Assembly (NCBI GenBank): GCA_023150375.1
Contig: JAKLLA010000007.1
Span: 1 to 64,000, forward strand
Reading direction: 5' to 3'
Length of the DNA: 64,000 nt
Source of the DNA: Burkholderiaceae bacterium
GTDB lineage: Bacteria > Pseudomonadota > Gammaproteobacteria > Burkholderiales > Burkholderiaceae_C
Part shown: one piece after another, positions 8,475-16,695 of the stretch
Numbering within the stretch: the first letter of the stretch is position 1
Layout of the letters: every line of letters begins with the position of its first letter
Translations under genes and position numbers: made by a program
The notes under the pieces: generated by a model
What the model was told of the DNA's origin: nothing
The model's database searches: none
What the model saw: the letters and a program-made list of their open reading frames with translations, nothing else

Positions 8475-10574
8475 ATGGTCAGTCGAGCCGAAGCACAGGA
8501 GTTGTTGCGCGCCGCGATGGGAAGCCCCGCGGCAGACTTTCGAGACGGTCAGTGGGAGGCCATTGACCACATCGTCAATCAGCGAGGCAAGGTGCTGTGC
8601 ATCCAGCGAACGGGCTGGGGCAAGAGCATGGTCTATTTCGTCGCTGCCAAGCTCATGAGGGCGCAGGGGCACGGTGTGACCCTCATCGTGTCGCCGCTCT
8701 TGGCGCTGATGCGCAACCAGATTGAGGCAGCCAACCGCCTGCATCTCAAAGCGCTGACCATCAATTCAACCAACGTCGACAACTGGCCCGACATTCGCCG
8801 CACCTTGCTAGCGGATGGCGCGGACCTGTTGTTAATTTCACCGGAACGGCTGGCCAACGATGAGTTTGTGGCGGGCGTACTGCAGCCCATCGCGGCGCGC
8901 ATCGGCATGCTGGTCATCGACGAGGCTCACTGCATCTCGGATTGGGGGCACGACTTCCGCCCCGACTACCGGCGCATTGGCCAGGTACTCGAGCGACTGC
9001 CCAACAACATCGCGGTGCTGGCCACCACGGCCACAGCGAACCGACGGGTGGAGCAGGACGTCGGCGCACAACTGGGCAATGGTGTGCAGGTTCAGCGCGG
9101 GCCCTTGATGCGAGACAGCCTCGCTTTGCAAGTGATGCAGATGCCCAGCGCGGCAGACCGCCTGGCTTGGCTGGCGGACCGGATTCCCGAGCTCCCCGGA
9201 AGCGGCATCGTCTACACGTTGACGACCCGAGATGCCGAGCGCGTCGCCGAATGGTTGCGCCAAAAAGGCGTCGATGCCCATGCCTACCACTCTGACATCG
9301 ATGGACCAGAGCGGGAGCGGCTGGAACAGGCGCTGTCTGCGAACCAACTGAAGTGCCTGGTCGCCACCACGGCTCTCGGCATGGGCTACGACAAGCCCGA
9401 CCTCACCTTCGTCATTCACTTCCAGACGCCTGGCAACGTCGTCGCCTACTACCAGCAGGTTGGCCGGGCCGGCCGCGCCATCCCACGCGCCTTCGGCGTG
9501 TTGATGGCGGGGGATGAAGACGCCGATATCAACGAGTTCTTCCGCGAGGCTGCATTCCCGCCGGAGTGGCAGGTCGACCGCATCTTGGATGCCTTGGACG
9601 AAGCCGAAGACGGCATGAAGGTTCGCGACCTGGAACGGGCGGTGAATCTCCGGCCCTCTCAGATTGAGAAGGTGCTGAAGCTGTTGGTGGTCGAGCCCAA
9701 GTCACCCGTCATGCGCATCGAGGGGAAGTGGTTTCGGACGCCGAACCCCTACAAGATGGACCGCGAGCGCATCGCGCACCTGACCAGGCAGCGTGAGCTG
9801 GAATGGGACCAGATGCAGCAGTACATCGCCAATCAGCAGTGCTCCATGCAGTTCTTGGCCACCGCACTCGATGACGACACCAGCGGACCTTGCGGGCGTT
9901 GCGCGTTCTGTTTGCGGCAACCCATCCTGCCTTTCGAGACAAGTCGTACCAACCTCATCGACGCGCAGCGCTTCGTTCGCCACAGCGAGATGCCGCTGCA
10001 GCTGAAGAAGCAGTGGGATTTGCCTGCACTCACGCAGTACGCCGGTCAGTTTGCATGGCGAGGGCAGAACATCCCGCACGAGCTTCGCGGTGAAGACGGC
10101 CGTGTGCTTTCGCGCTGGGGCGAACCCGTGTGGGGTGCACTGGTGGCACAGGGCAAGGCTGCAGGTCGGTTCGATGATGAGCTGGTTGCCGCCACGGCTG
10201 AACTGGTCAAGCAGCGCTGGCCTCAAGGCGCACGGGCCGCCTGGGTGGCTTGCATCCCCTCCCTCAGGCATCCCGAGCTGGTTCCTGACTTCGCCCGTAG
10301 GCTGGCAGACGCCCTGGGCATTCCGTTCCGCGACGCTGTTAAGAAGACACGCGAGACGGAGCCACAGAAGCAGATGGAGAACCGCTTTCACCAATGCCAC
10401 AACCTCGACGGCGCCTTTGCCGTGGACGTGGACCTCTGCTACTCCGACCCGGTGCTGCTGGTCGATGACGTCGTCGACTCGGCCTGGACGCTCACACTCA
10501 CGGCAGCCTTGCTGAGACAGGCTGGCGTGCAGGCCGTGTTGCCGTTTGCGCTCGCGACGACTGCGGCGAAATGA
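8475..10574 (+). CDS. RecQ-type DNA helicase fused to a ComF-like phosphoribosyltransferase domain
   Basis: 699 residues. The N-terminal half is a RecQ superfamily 2 helicase: Walker A variant RTGWGKS at about 44-50, DEAHCISDWGHDFRPDYR at about 148-165, an arginine-finger motif QQVGRAGR, and a RecQ zinc site with four cysteines (CSMQF, then CGRCAFC). The C-terminal part, about residues 570-699, reads like ComF: IPSLRHPELVPDFARRLA, then QKQMENRFHQCHN, then VLLVDDVVDSAWTLT. The last segment matches the PRPP-loop position but has DSAWT where ComF has TTGAT, so PRPP binding may be altered. The gene sits between pglX and the dprA-like gene, 42 bp and 10 bp away, apparently in one transcription unit. 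It is not part of core BREX; a role in unwinding or processing foreign DNA is inference. Confidence 0.85.
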   Translation: MVSRAEAQELLRAAMGSPAADFRDGQWEAIDHIVNQRGKVLCIQRTGWGKSMVYFVAAKLMRAQGHGVTLIVSPLLALMRNQIEAANRLHLKALTINSTNVDNWPDIRRTLLADGADLLLISPERLANDEFVAGVLQPIAARIGMLVIDEAHCISDWGHDFRPDYRRIGQVLERLPNNIAVLATTATANRRVEQDVGAQLGNGVQVQRGPLMRDSLALQVMQMPSAADRLAWLADRIPELPGSGIVYTLTTRDAERVAEWLRQKGVDAHAYHSDIDGPERERLEQALSANQLKCLVATTALGMGYDKPDLTFVIHFQTPGNVVAYYQQVGRAGRAIPRAFGVLMAGDEDADINEFFREAAFPPEWQVDRILDALDEAEDGMKVRDLERAVNLRPSQIEKVLKLLVVEPKSPVMRIEGKWFRTPNPYKMDRERIAHLTRQRELEWDQMQQYIANQQCSMQFLATALDDDTSGPCGRCAFCLRQPILPFETSRTNLIDAQRFVRHSEMPLQLKKQWDLPALTQYAGQFAWRGQNIPHELRGEDGRVLSRWGEPVWGALVAQGKAAGRFDDELVAATAELVKQRWPQGARAAWVACIPSLRHPELVPDFARRLADALGIPFRDAVKKTRETEPQKQMENRFHQCHNLDGAFAVDVDLCYSDPVLLVDDVVDSAWTLTLTAALLRQAGVQAVLPFALATTAAK

Positions 10575-10584
10575 AAGACTTTAG

Positions 10585-12030
10585 ATGAACAACCACGATT
10601 TGAGCGAAGACACAGAAGCAGTTCTGCTGCTCTGCGGCCGCTTCGGCGGCGAGAAGCAAGACCCCTTCCAGCCGCTCTCGGCCAGGGAGTATGGGGAGTT
10701 GGCCAAGTGGCTTCTTGGCCGCAGTCTTCGCCCGTCTGACCTGGTCAACAGCGCGGGTCGAGAAGCCCTCTCGGACGTGCATCAATCCAGGCTGGAGCGC
10801 AAACGCATCGAGTTCCTGCTCGGACGGGGAACCGCGATGGCCTTGGCGCTGGAGCGTTGGACGCGCGGGGGACTGTGGGTGATTTCCAGGGGCGACGCGG
10901 AGTTCCCGAAGCGACTTCGGCGTCACCTGAAGCACGCGACACCTCCCTTGCTTTACGGCGCAGGCGACAAGACGCTGCTGGACTTGGGCGGCTTGGCCAT
11001 CATCGGCTCGCGAGATGCGACGGAGTCGGCGCTGGAGTACACGAGGGCCATCGCCGCACGCTGTGCCAAGGAGGGGATGGCGGTAGTCTCTGGCGGCGCC
11101 CGTGGTGTTGACGCGGCAGCCATGCAGGGCGCCACCGAGGCGGGCGGTTCTTGCATTGGCGTTCTGGCCAGCGACCTGCTCAAGACGAGCGTCAACCGTC
11201 AGAACCGGGTGGGCCTGCAAGAGGGACGACTGGTGCTCGTATCGCCCTTCTTCCCAGAGGCGGGCTTCAACGCGGGCAACGCGATGGGTCGCAATCGCTA
11301 TATCTACACCCTGGCGGACCAGGCATTGGTTATCGACTCGGCGCTGCGCAGTGGCGGCACTTGGGAGGGGGCCATCGAGAACCTCAAGCATGGATGGGTT
11401 CCGATGTACGTCCGCTCTCCTGGTGAAGGCGCAGGCAACGCGGCGCTGATTGCGGAGGGCGGGCTGCCCTTCGACTACATCCCTCATTCCTCAGGAAGCC
11501 TGGCCGAGTTCTTTGGTCGCGTCGTGTCTGAGGAAGGTGCACCTTCAGATGACCTTGGAGAAGTGCAGCAGTCCCTGCTCACGCCGGTGCCAACAGTCGA
11601 GGCGGCGCCAGATGACGAGAGGCCCGAGCCCGCATTCGAGCCAGAAGTCAGGCAGGACCAGACCTCCGCTGAGATTTCGTCTGAGGAGCCCGCGCCCGTC
11701 AGCGCTCTGCCGTTGGAGGCAGCGGCGGCGACCCATCCGGATGCCGGCGAACCTGCTCCTGGCCAAGCTGGCTCAAATGATGAAGTCCAACCTGCGCAAT
11801 CAAGGGCAAGCATGACGCTCGACCCGTTTGACATGTACGGCGATTTCAGCGCGAAGCTGGTCACCTTGCTCACCGGCGCAGCGCTGTCGGAAGAGGAAAT
11901 TGCCCTGCGCTTGTTCATTGAGAAGAGCCAGGCCAAGGTGTGGCTGAAACGTGCTTGCGAAGCTGGCCTGGTTGAGAAGCAAAAGAAGCCGGTGCGCTAC
12001 GTCCTTGGCCGCCAGGGTAGTTTGTGCTGA
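10585..12030 (+). CDS. DprA/Smf-like DNA-processing protein
   Basis: 481 residues. A DprA-type Rossmann fold spans about residues 90-300, with ISRGDAEFPKRLRR, then PPLLYGAGD, LAIIGSRDATE, VVSGGARGVDAAAMQGA and the closing LRSGGTWEGA. A linker rich in acidic residues and proline follows (about 315-410), then a winged-helix-like end (SEEEIALRLFIEKSQAKVWL...RACEAGLVEK). Housekeeping DprA binds single-stranded DNA and loads RecA during transformation. This copy starts 10 bp after the RecQ-ComF gene, has an unusually long linker, and is unlikely to be the housekeeping gene. With RecQ and ComF modules next door it suggests a single-stranded-DNA-handling defence module. Confidence 0.85.
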   Translation: MNNHDLSEDTEAVLLLCGRFGGEKQDPFQPLSAREYGELAKWLLGRSLRPSDLVNSAGREALSDVHQSRLERKRIEFLLGRGTAMALALERWTRGGLWVISRGDAEFPKRLRRHLKHATPPLLYGAGDKTLLDLGGLAIIGSRDATESALEYTRAIAARCAKEGMAVVSGGARGVDAAAMQGATEAGGSCIGVLASDLLKTSVNRQNRVGLQEGRLVLVSPFFPEAGFNAGNAMGRNRYIYTLADQALVIDSALRSGGTWEGAIENLKHGWVPMYVRSPGEGAGNAALIAEGGLPFDYIPHSSGSLAEFFGRVVSEEGAPSDDLGEVQQSLLTPVPTVEAAPDDERPEPAFEPEVRQDQTSAEISSEEPAPVSALPLEAAAATHPDAGEPAPGQAGSNDEVQPAQSRASMTLDPFDMYGDFSAKLVTLLTGAALSEEEIALRLFIEKSQAKVWLKRACEAGLVEKQKKPVRYVLGRQGSLC

Positions 12031-12060
12031 CGGTGAGCGTTAGCACGGGGAGACAGAAAC

Positions 12061-12300
12061 ATGTTTGACGCGGTGACTCAAACAGAGCTGCGAGCACAGA
12101 TGGAGCAGCATCTTTTGATGGTCGAGGAGGTGCTCGGAGGGCTTGACCAGTTCGTTCAGGGCCTTGAGCGGCGCATCACTCGCATCGAGGAGGGCCTGGG
12201 CCTCGAGCCCGATGGACTGTCGGTTACCGGATGGGTGGCGGACCTACAACGCGTGAAGGCAGAACTGGCGGCGCTACGCCAAACCAAGGGCAGGCCATGA
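12061..12300 (+). CDS. Small predicted coiled-coil protein
   Basis: 79 residues with no recognised family. Two heptad-like helical stretches (about 8-45 and 58-75) flank a short loop (LGLEPDGLSV). Its stop TGA overlaps the ATG of the next gene (ATGA, 12297-12300), so it is co-translated with the candidate nuclease, and it follows the dprA-like gene by 30 bp. A scaffold or adaptor role is a guess. It is accepted as real because of its coupling and its position on the coding strand in an otherwise tightly packed operon. Confidence 0.6.
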   Translation: MFDAVTQTELRAQMEQHLLMVEEVLGGLDQFVQGLERRITRIEEGLGLEPDGLSVTGWVADLQRVKAELAALRQTKGRP

Positions 12301-13283
12301 CGTACATGCCGAGTCGCAGATTGGCGGGTTTCGCCAGCAAGTACGGAAATGCAGGCCACCGTCCGGCCGGCGAAGCCTTTCATCACGCGTTCACGCGCTA
12401 TTTCAAGGCCAACAGGGAGTCGCTTCTCGATATCACCATCGCGGCCGCGTCGACGCAGATTAGTCTGGCGGATGGCCCAGAGGACGTAGACCCGCTTCTG
12501 TTGCGAGCGATTGCCGATACCAACCCAAGTTTGGGCGATGACAGGCTGTTCTCCCTCGACGGCGAAGCTCTCCAGGGCGCGGTGAATACCGCGAAGGGAA
12601 AGTACTTCGAGTACTTGGTGGTCGACAAGCTGAATCGCGGCGAGCAGGTGGGCCCCTTGTTGCTCGAGCCTGGCCAGCAGGCTGTGCTGGCTGAGTCCAT
12701 GACACAGCCTGGATGGGACCTACGAATCGTTGACGAACACGGTGCCGTGGTCGAGTACCTTCAGCTCAAAGCCACCGACAGTGTTGGCTACATCCATTCG
12801 GCACTGGAGCGCTACCCCGACATCCAGATTCTCGCGACAAGCGACGTCGCGTCCAGCGGCCTGGCGTTCGACAGTGGCATCAGCGACCAAGACCTGAGGG
12901 CGCATGTCGGCAGCGGTGTCGACGCACTCGACACCTCGCTGTCCGAGTCGTTCTTGGACCATTTCCATCCCTTGCTCCCTCTGGCGGCGATGGCCCTGTA
13001 CGAGGGGCATCGGCTCTGGCTGGGCCGACAGTCCATTGACTCATTCAAGCTGGCACTGGCGCGACGCAGCCAGCGCATCGTAGTGACCCAAACGATTGGC
13101 GCCGCAGTCTACGCACTGGATGGGGGTCTCTTGTCCGTACCGGCTGCGATTGCCGGCGGACTGGTTTTTGACAGGACCATCAATCAAGCGGCAATCGCCA
13201 CGGCGTTTGAGTCGCATCGACGGAGGCTGCTGGCGCTTCGCCTGCTTCAACAAGAGCGAGTCCTAGGAAGGCCACTCTCATGA
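12297..13283 (+). CDS. Candidate PD-(D/E)xK nuclease with C-terminal membrane region
   Basis: 328 residues from ATG 12297, chosen because it forms a 4-bp ATGA overlap with the preceding stop. I recognise no named family. The central part has the layout of a restriction-type nuclease fold: KGKYFEYLVVDKL with Glu105, PGWDLRIVD with Asp141, then VVEYLQLKATDS with Glu153, Gln156 and Lys158, as in D...(E/Q)xK active sites. The C-terminal third holds glycine- and alanine-rich hydrophobic stretches (about 285-312) compatible with one or two membrane passes. The stop overlaps the next start by 4 bp. If the reading is right, it is a membrane-anchored effector nuclease of the cassette; the assignment is by motif only. 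Confidence 0.6.
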   Translation: MTYMPSRRLAGFASKYGNAGHRPAGEAFHHAFTRYFKANRESLLDITIAAASTQISLADGPEDVDPLLLRAIADTNPSLGDDRLFSLDGEALQGAVNTAKGKYFEYLVVDKLNRGEQVGPLLLEPGQQAVLAESMTQPGWDLRIVDEHGAVVEYLQLKATDSVGYIHSALERYPDIQILATSDVASSGLAFDSGISDQDLRAHVGSGVDALDTSLSESFLDHFHPLLPLAAMALYEGHRLWLGRQSIDSFKLALARRSQRIVVTQTIGAAVYALDGGLLSVPAAIAGGLVFDRTINQAAIATAFESHRRRLLALRLLQQERVLGRPLS

Positions 13284-14212
13284 GTTTTTTCAACTGGCTT
13301 GCCAACGGCCTTGGCACATTGCTTGGAGTCGTCGCGGAGGCGGTGACCACCGTTGTGGAAACCGTCCGTACCGCGTATGACAACTACGTCGGACGGGGCG
13401 GAGCCGCGAAGCAAGCCGTGCTTGACCAGTCCCGGTCGCAGCAGGAGCGCCTGAGGGAAGTCAACGACGAAATCATGCACCTCCGAAACAGGAGCATGTC
13501 CCGGGGAGGCCTGTCAGACCAGGACAGGCGGCGTTGGCATCAGCTTCGCGAGGAGCGCGATGAACTTCTGGGGACGTTGAACCAGGCGAAGGAAGTTAAA
13601 GCCGCAGAGAAGATTATTGAATCCGAGGCGGTTCTGGAGAAGGTCGAGGTTGACCTTGAGACGTCTCACGTCCTCCAGTACAACGCCTTTGCTGACACCC
13701 TGGGCAAGAGGTGCCAGTGTGGTCGTCCCATGAAGCTGCAGTGGCGCCGCGAACTCAATGTAGCGGGCCCTAAAGACTTCTACTGGGGGTGCACGGGTTG
13801 GTACGTGCAAACAGCCAACGGGAAGGCTTGCACCCGCACGGAGCCCTTGCAGAGGTCGGACTATGGACTGATGACCGACACCTCGGCGCCTGAGTTCAGT
13901 GTGACGGCCGAGGAGTTCGGCGTGATTCTTGAGGACCCCGGGACGGAGCGCATCATCGCGACCAGGGTCAATGACCTTCGCTCGGACTTGGCGGGCAAAA
14001 GGAAAGGCGTCGAACTGGCGACCTGCCCGGTGCACGGCGAACACATGGTTCTTCGCAAGAAGTCCAACCCGACCGGACTGCTCGACGCGTACTTCCTGGC
14101 GTGCCCACGCTGGCAGCCGAATGAGCAAGGCTGCCCGTTCATCGAGAAGCTCAAGTCCGGCTCTCAGCTCGCAGCGCTGTTGAAGTCCGAGACAGGGCGG
14201 GGAATTCTGTGA
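13280..14212 (+). CDS. Membrane/coiled-coil protein with two topoisomerase-type zinc ribbons
   Basis: 310 residues, coupled to the gene before by an ATGA overlap. Residues 1-35 are hydrophobic or amphipathic (FFNWLANGLGTLLGVVAEAV), 45-130 form a charged coiled coil, and two cysteine-containing units follow. One has CQCG...YWGC...C, the other CPVHGEHM...ACPRW...GCPF, which resembles the zinc ribbons at the C-terminus of topoisomerase I that grip single-stranded DNA. No catalytic domain is visible. By architecture it could tether DNA at a membrane next to the candidate nuclease. pglZ begins 15 bp downstream. Confidence 0.65.
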   Translation: MSFFNWLANGLGTLLGVVAEAVTTVVETVRTAYDNYVGRGGAAKQAVLDQSRSQQERLREVNDEIMHLRNRSMSRGGLSDQDRRRWHQLREERDELLGTLNQAKEVKAAEKIIESEAVLEKVEVDLETSHVLQYNAFADTLGKRCQCGRPMKLQWRRELNVAGPKDFYWGCTGWYVQTANGKACTRTEPLQRSDYGLMTDTSAPEFSVTAEEFGVILEDPGTERIIATRVNDLRSDLAGKRKGVELATCPVHGEHMVLRKKSNPTGLLDAYFLACPRWQPNEQGCPFIEKLKSGSQLAALLKSETGRGIL

Positions 14213-14227
14213 GGCTGGCGGCAAAGA

Positions 14228-16588
14228 ATGACGATGACTTCCAAACACCCTAGCGCTGCGAACCTGGCCTCCAGCATGGCAGACGCGATGTTGCAGTCTG
14301 CGAGGGGCAATTCGCACACTGCGGCACCTCCTGCGGCCGTACTCTGGCCCGACAAGGAGCGCCAGTGGCAGGCGGCCCTTCCCAGCCTGAAGCAGCTACT
14401 ACCCGGTCTGTTCGAACTCGGCGCCTTGGACCCCGCATCGCGATGCGGCCCAGCTGTCTGGCTCAAGTGCGCGATTGCCGGGGTGTTGCCAGAGGTTCAG
14501 TTCCAGGGTGTGCCCGTCGTCTATCTCCCTGGGGTGAGCCGAGCAGAGCTGCGGGCCATCGAGAGCTGTCCTCGAGACCTGCAGCCGCTGGCTGAGCTGC
14601 AGTACCGGGGCGTGTTCTGGAGCCAGGTCAACACCAAGGACTGGACGGTCAGCGCGTTCCTGTCTTCGAAGAACGGCGGCCTTGGGCTGGACGTGGCGCA
14701 GGACAAGGCAACGCAGGAGGCCTTGGCCCAGGTGCTGTCCGCCGGGGTTTTGCTCGACAGGCCGCTGGACGAGCTGAAGGGTCGGCAAATCAACGCCGAG
14801 TGGCTGCTGAGCCTGCTGGCACCAAACCCGACCCGAGACCTTCTGGTGTGGATGAACGCCCCCCAGGCCACGCAGAAGGACTGGGCCGGCGTGAGGTGGG
14901 ACGTGTTTTCCAAGCGGGCCAAGTCCGACTTCGGCTTCGACCCGGTCAGTGACGGCGCCCTTGTCGCTGCTGAGAAGCTGGCCCGACGCGAGGGCAAGTG
15001 GGCAGCCGTGGCCGAGCTCTATCGGGACTCGTACACGAGCTTCCCAGAGGTGCTGACGCTGCTCCGCACCGTGCAGCCGCCGCAGTTGGGGCTGTTCCCG
15101 GACATGGACCCCCATGGACCGTTGGCCGGCTACCCGCAAGCCAATGAGCAAGGCGAGGCCAGTCTGCGCTACGCGCTGTCCGCCTGCGCGGCCATGGATG
15201 CCGCCCAGGCTCGCACCGCCATCGCCACCGCCGAGAAGGAGCACGGTGCGCGCCGGGGTTGGCTGTGGTCTCGCATGGGGCAGTCGCCCCTGGCTCAAGC
15301 GCTGGAGCACCTGGCTCGATTGGCCGAGCTCAGCGCAGCAGCGCCCATTGGCGCTACGCCCTCTGAGCTGGCTGCGAGCTACCAGCAGTCCGGATGGCGT
15401 GTGGACGAAGCAGCCACGCTGGCCATGGGCGCCGTGCAGTCCAAGGCAGACACCGACGCTGTCGGCGCCGCAGTGCGCGCCGTCTACCTGCCCTGGCTGG
15501 AAGAAGCGGCCAAGCGACTGCAGGACGCCGTGAAGAAGGTGGGGGGCATGCCAGCGCTGCAGGCGGCATCGGATGCCGCTGCTGATTCGGGCACATGCAC
15601 GGTGTTCGTGGACGGTCTGCGGTACGACGTTGCCCAGCGGCTGCGTACCAAGCTGGATGGGCTGGGCACCACGACGTTGGCGGCCCGTTGGACCAGCATG
15701 CCGTCGGTCACGGCGTCCGGCAAGGCTTGGTGCTCGCCAGTGGCGGGGCTGGTGTCCGGCACGGCGGAAGACGTGGAGTTCGAGCCCCGTGTTGCGGCGG
15801 ACGGCAAACCGCTCTCTGGCCACAACTTCAGGAGGCTGCTGACCGACAACGGCGTGCAGCCGCTGGACAAGCACGAGACGGGTGACCCGAGCGGACGCGC
15901 CTGGACGGAGTCGGGCGACCTGGACCACTACGGCCACGAGCACGGCGTTCGTCTCGCCCGTGACGTGGATGCCCAGCTGGCCACGGTGGTCGAACGGGTG
16001 CAGGAACTGCGCGATGCGGGGTGGCGCCGGGTGCGCATCGTCACCGACCACGGCTGGCTGCTGGTTCCCGGTGGCTTGCCGAAGACGGAACTGCCGAAGC
16101 ACCAGGCCGAGACCCGCTGGGGACGCTGCGCGGTGCTCAAGGACACGGCACACGGCACCCCGCTGACCTTCGGCTGGGATTGGTGTAAAGATGTCCAGGT
16201 GGCGTATGCGCCAGGCGTGTCGTCCTTCATTGCTGGAGCCGACTACGCGCACGGTGGCCTGAGCCTGCAAGAGTGCCTGGTGCCGGTGCTGGACCTGGTG
16301 GTGGCTGCACCTGCGGCAGCGGCACAGGTCACCATCAAGGCAGTGACCTGGAAAGGCCTGCGCTGCGTGGTCGAGGTGGACAGCTCGTCGGCCGGCCTGA
16401 CGGTGGACGTGCGGACGAAGCCCGCGCTGGCGACGTCGAGCCTGGTGGCCAGCGTGAAGCCCCTCGAGGCCGGCAAGGCCAGCGTGGCGGTGGCCGACGA
16501 CGACAACCTGGGCGCAGCGGCCGTGGTCGTCATCCTGGGCGCCGATGGCCAGGTGCTACAGAAGCAGGCGACGACGGTGGGCGGCTGA
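14228..16588 (+). CDS. pglZ: BREX phosphatase-superfamily protein PglZ (BrxZ)
   Basis: 786 residues, typical for type I BREX PglZ. The C-terminal half carries the alkaline-phosphatase superfamily core: TVFVDGLRYDVA at about 459 with the metal-binding Asp, VRIVTDHGWLLVPGG at about 602, and YAHGGLSLQECLVPVL near 675, a pattern characteristic of PglZ. The N-terminal half is helical and less conserved. PglZ is essential for BREX exclusion; the family has phosphodiesterase-like active sites. Start ATG 14228 has an alternative ATG two codons later. Five non-BREX genes separate it from pglX. Confidence 0.92.
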   Translation: MTMTSKHPSAANLASSMADAMLQSARGNSHTAAPPAAVLWPDKERQWQAALPSLKQLLPGLFELGALDPASRCGPAVWLKCAIAGVLPEVQFQGVPVVYLPGVSRAELRAIESCPRDLQPLAELQYRGVFWSQVNTKDWTVSAFLSSKNGGLGLDVAQDKATQEALAQVLSAGVLLDRPLDELKGRQINAEWLLSLLAPNPTRDLLVWMNAPQATQKDWAGVRWDVFSKRAKSDFGFDPVSDGALVAAEKLARREGKWAAVAELYRDSYTSFPEVLTLLRTVQPPQLGLFPDMDPHGPLAGYPQANEQGEASLRYALSACAAMDAAQARTAIATAEKEHGARRGWLWSRMGQSPLAQALEHLARLAELSAAAPIGATPSELAASYQQSGWRVDEAATLAMGAVQSKADTDAVGAAVRAVYLPWLEEAAKRLQDAVKKVGGMPALQAASDAAADSGTCTVFVDGLRYDVAQRLRTKLDGLGTTTLAARWTSMPSVTASGKAWCSPVAGLVSGTAEDVEFEPRVAADGKPLSGHNFRRLLTDNGVQPLDKHETGDPSGRAWTESGDLDHYGHEHGVRLARDVDAQLATVVERVQELRDAGWRRVRIVTDHGWLLVPGGLPKTELPKHQAETRWGRCAVLKDTAHGTPLTFGWDWCKDVQVAYAPGVSSFIAGADYAHGGLSLQECLVPVLDLVVAAPAAAAQVTIKAVTWKGLRCVVEVDSSSAGLTVDVRTKPALATSSLVASVKPLEAGKASVAVADDDNLGAAAVVVILGADGQVLQKQATTVGG

Positions 16589-16613
16589 ATGAAGCCAAGC
16601 CAGGGACGGAGCT

Positions 16614-16627
16614 GTTACCTCGTTACC
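16614..16627 (+). repeat. Tandem GTTACC motif upstream of brxL
   Basis: Two direct GTTACC copies separated by TC (8-bp period, one base shorter than the copy before pglX), 69 bp before the brxL ATG in the 107-bp gap after pglZ. A further TGGTAC follows directly. Confidence 0.55.
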
Positions 16628-16695
16628 TGGTACAGAGATAGAGAACAGCAAGGCGGGCGACCGGCTCCAGACAGGTCGCAGATGGGTGATTGACG

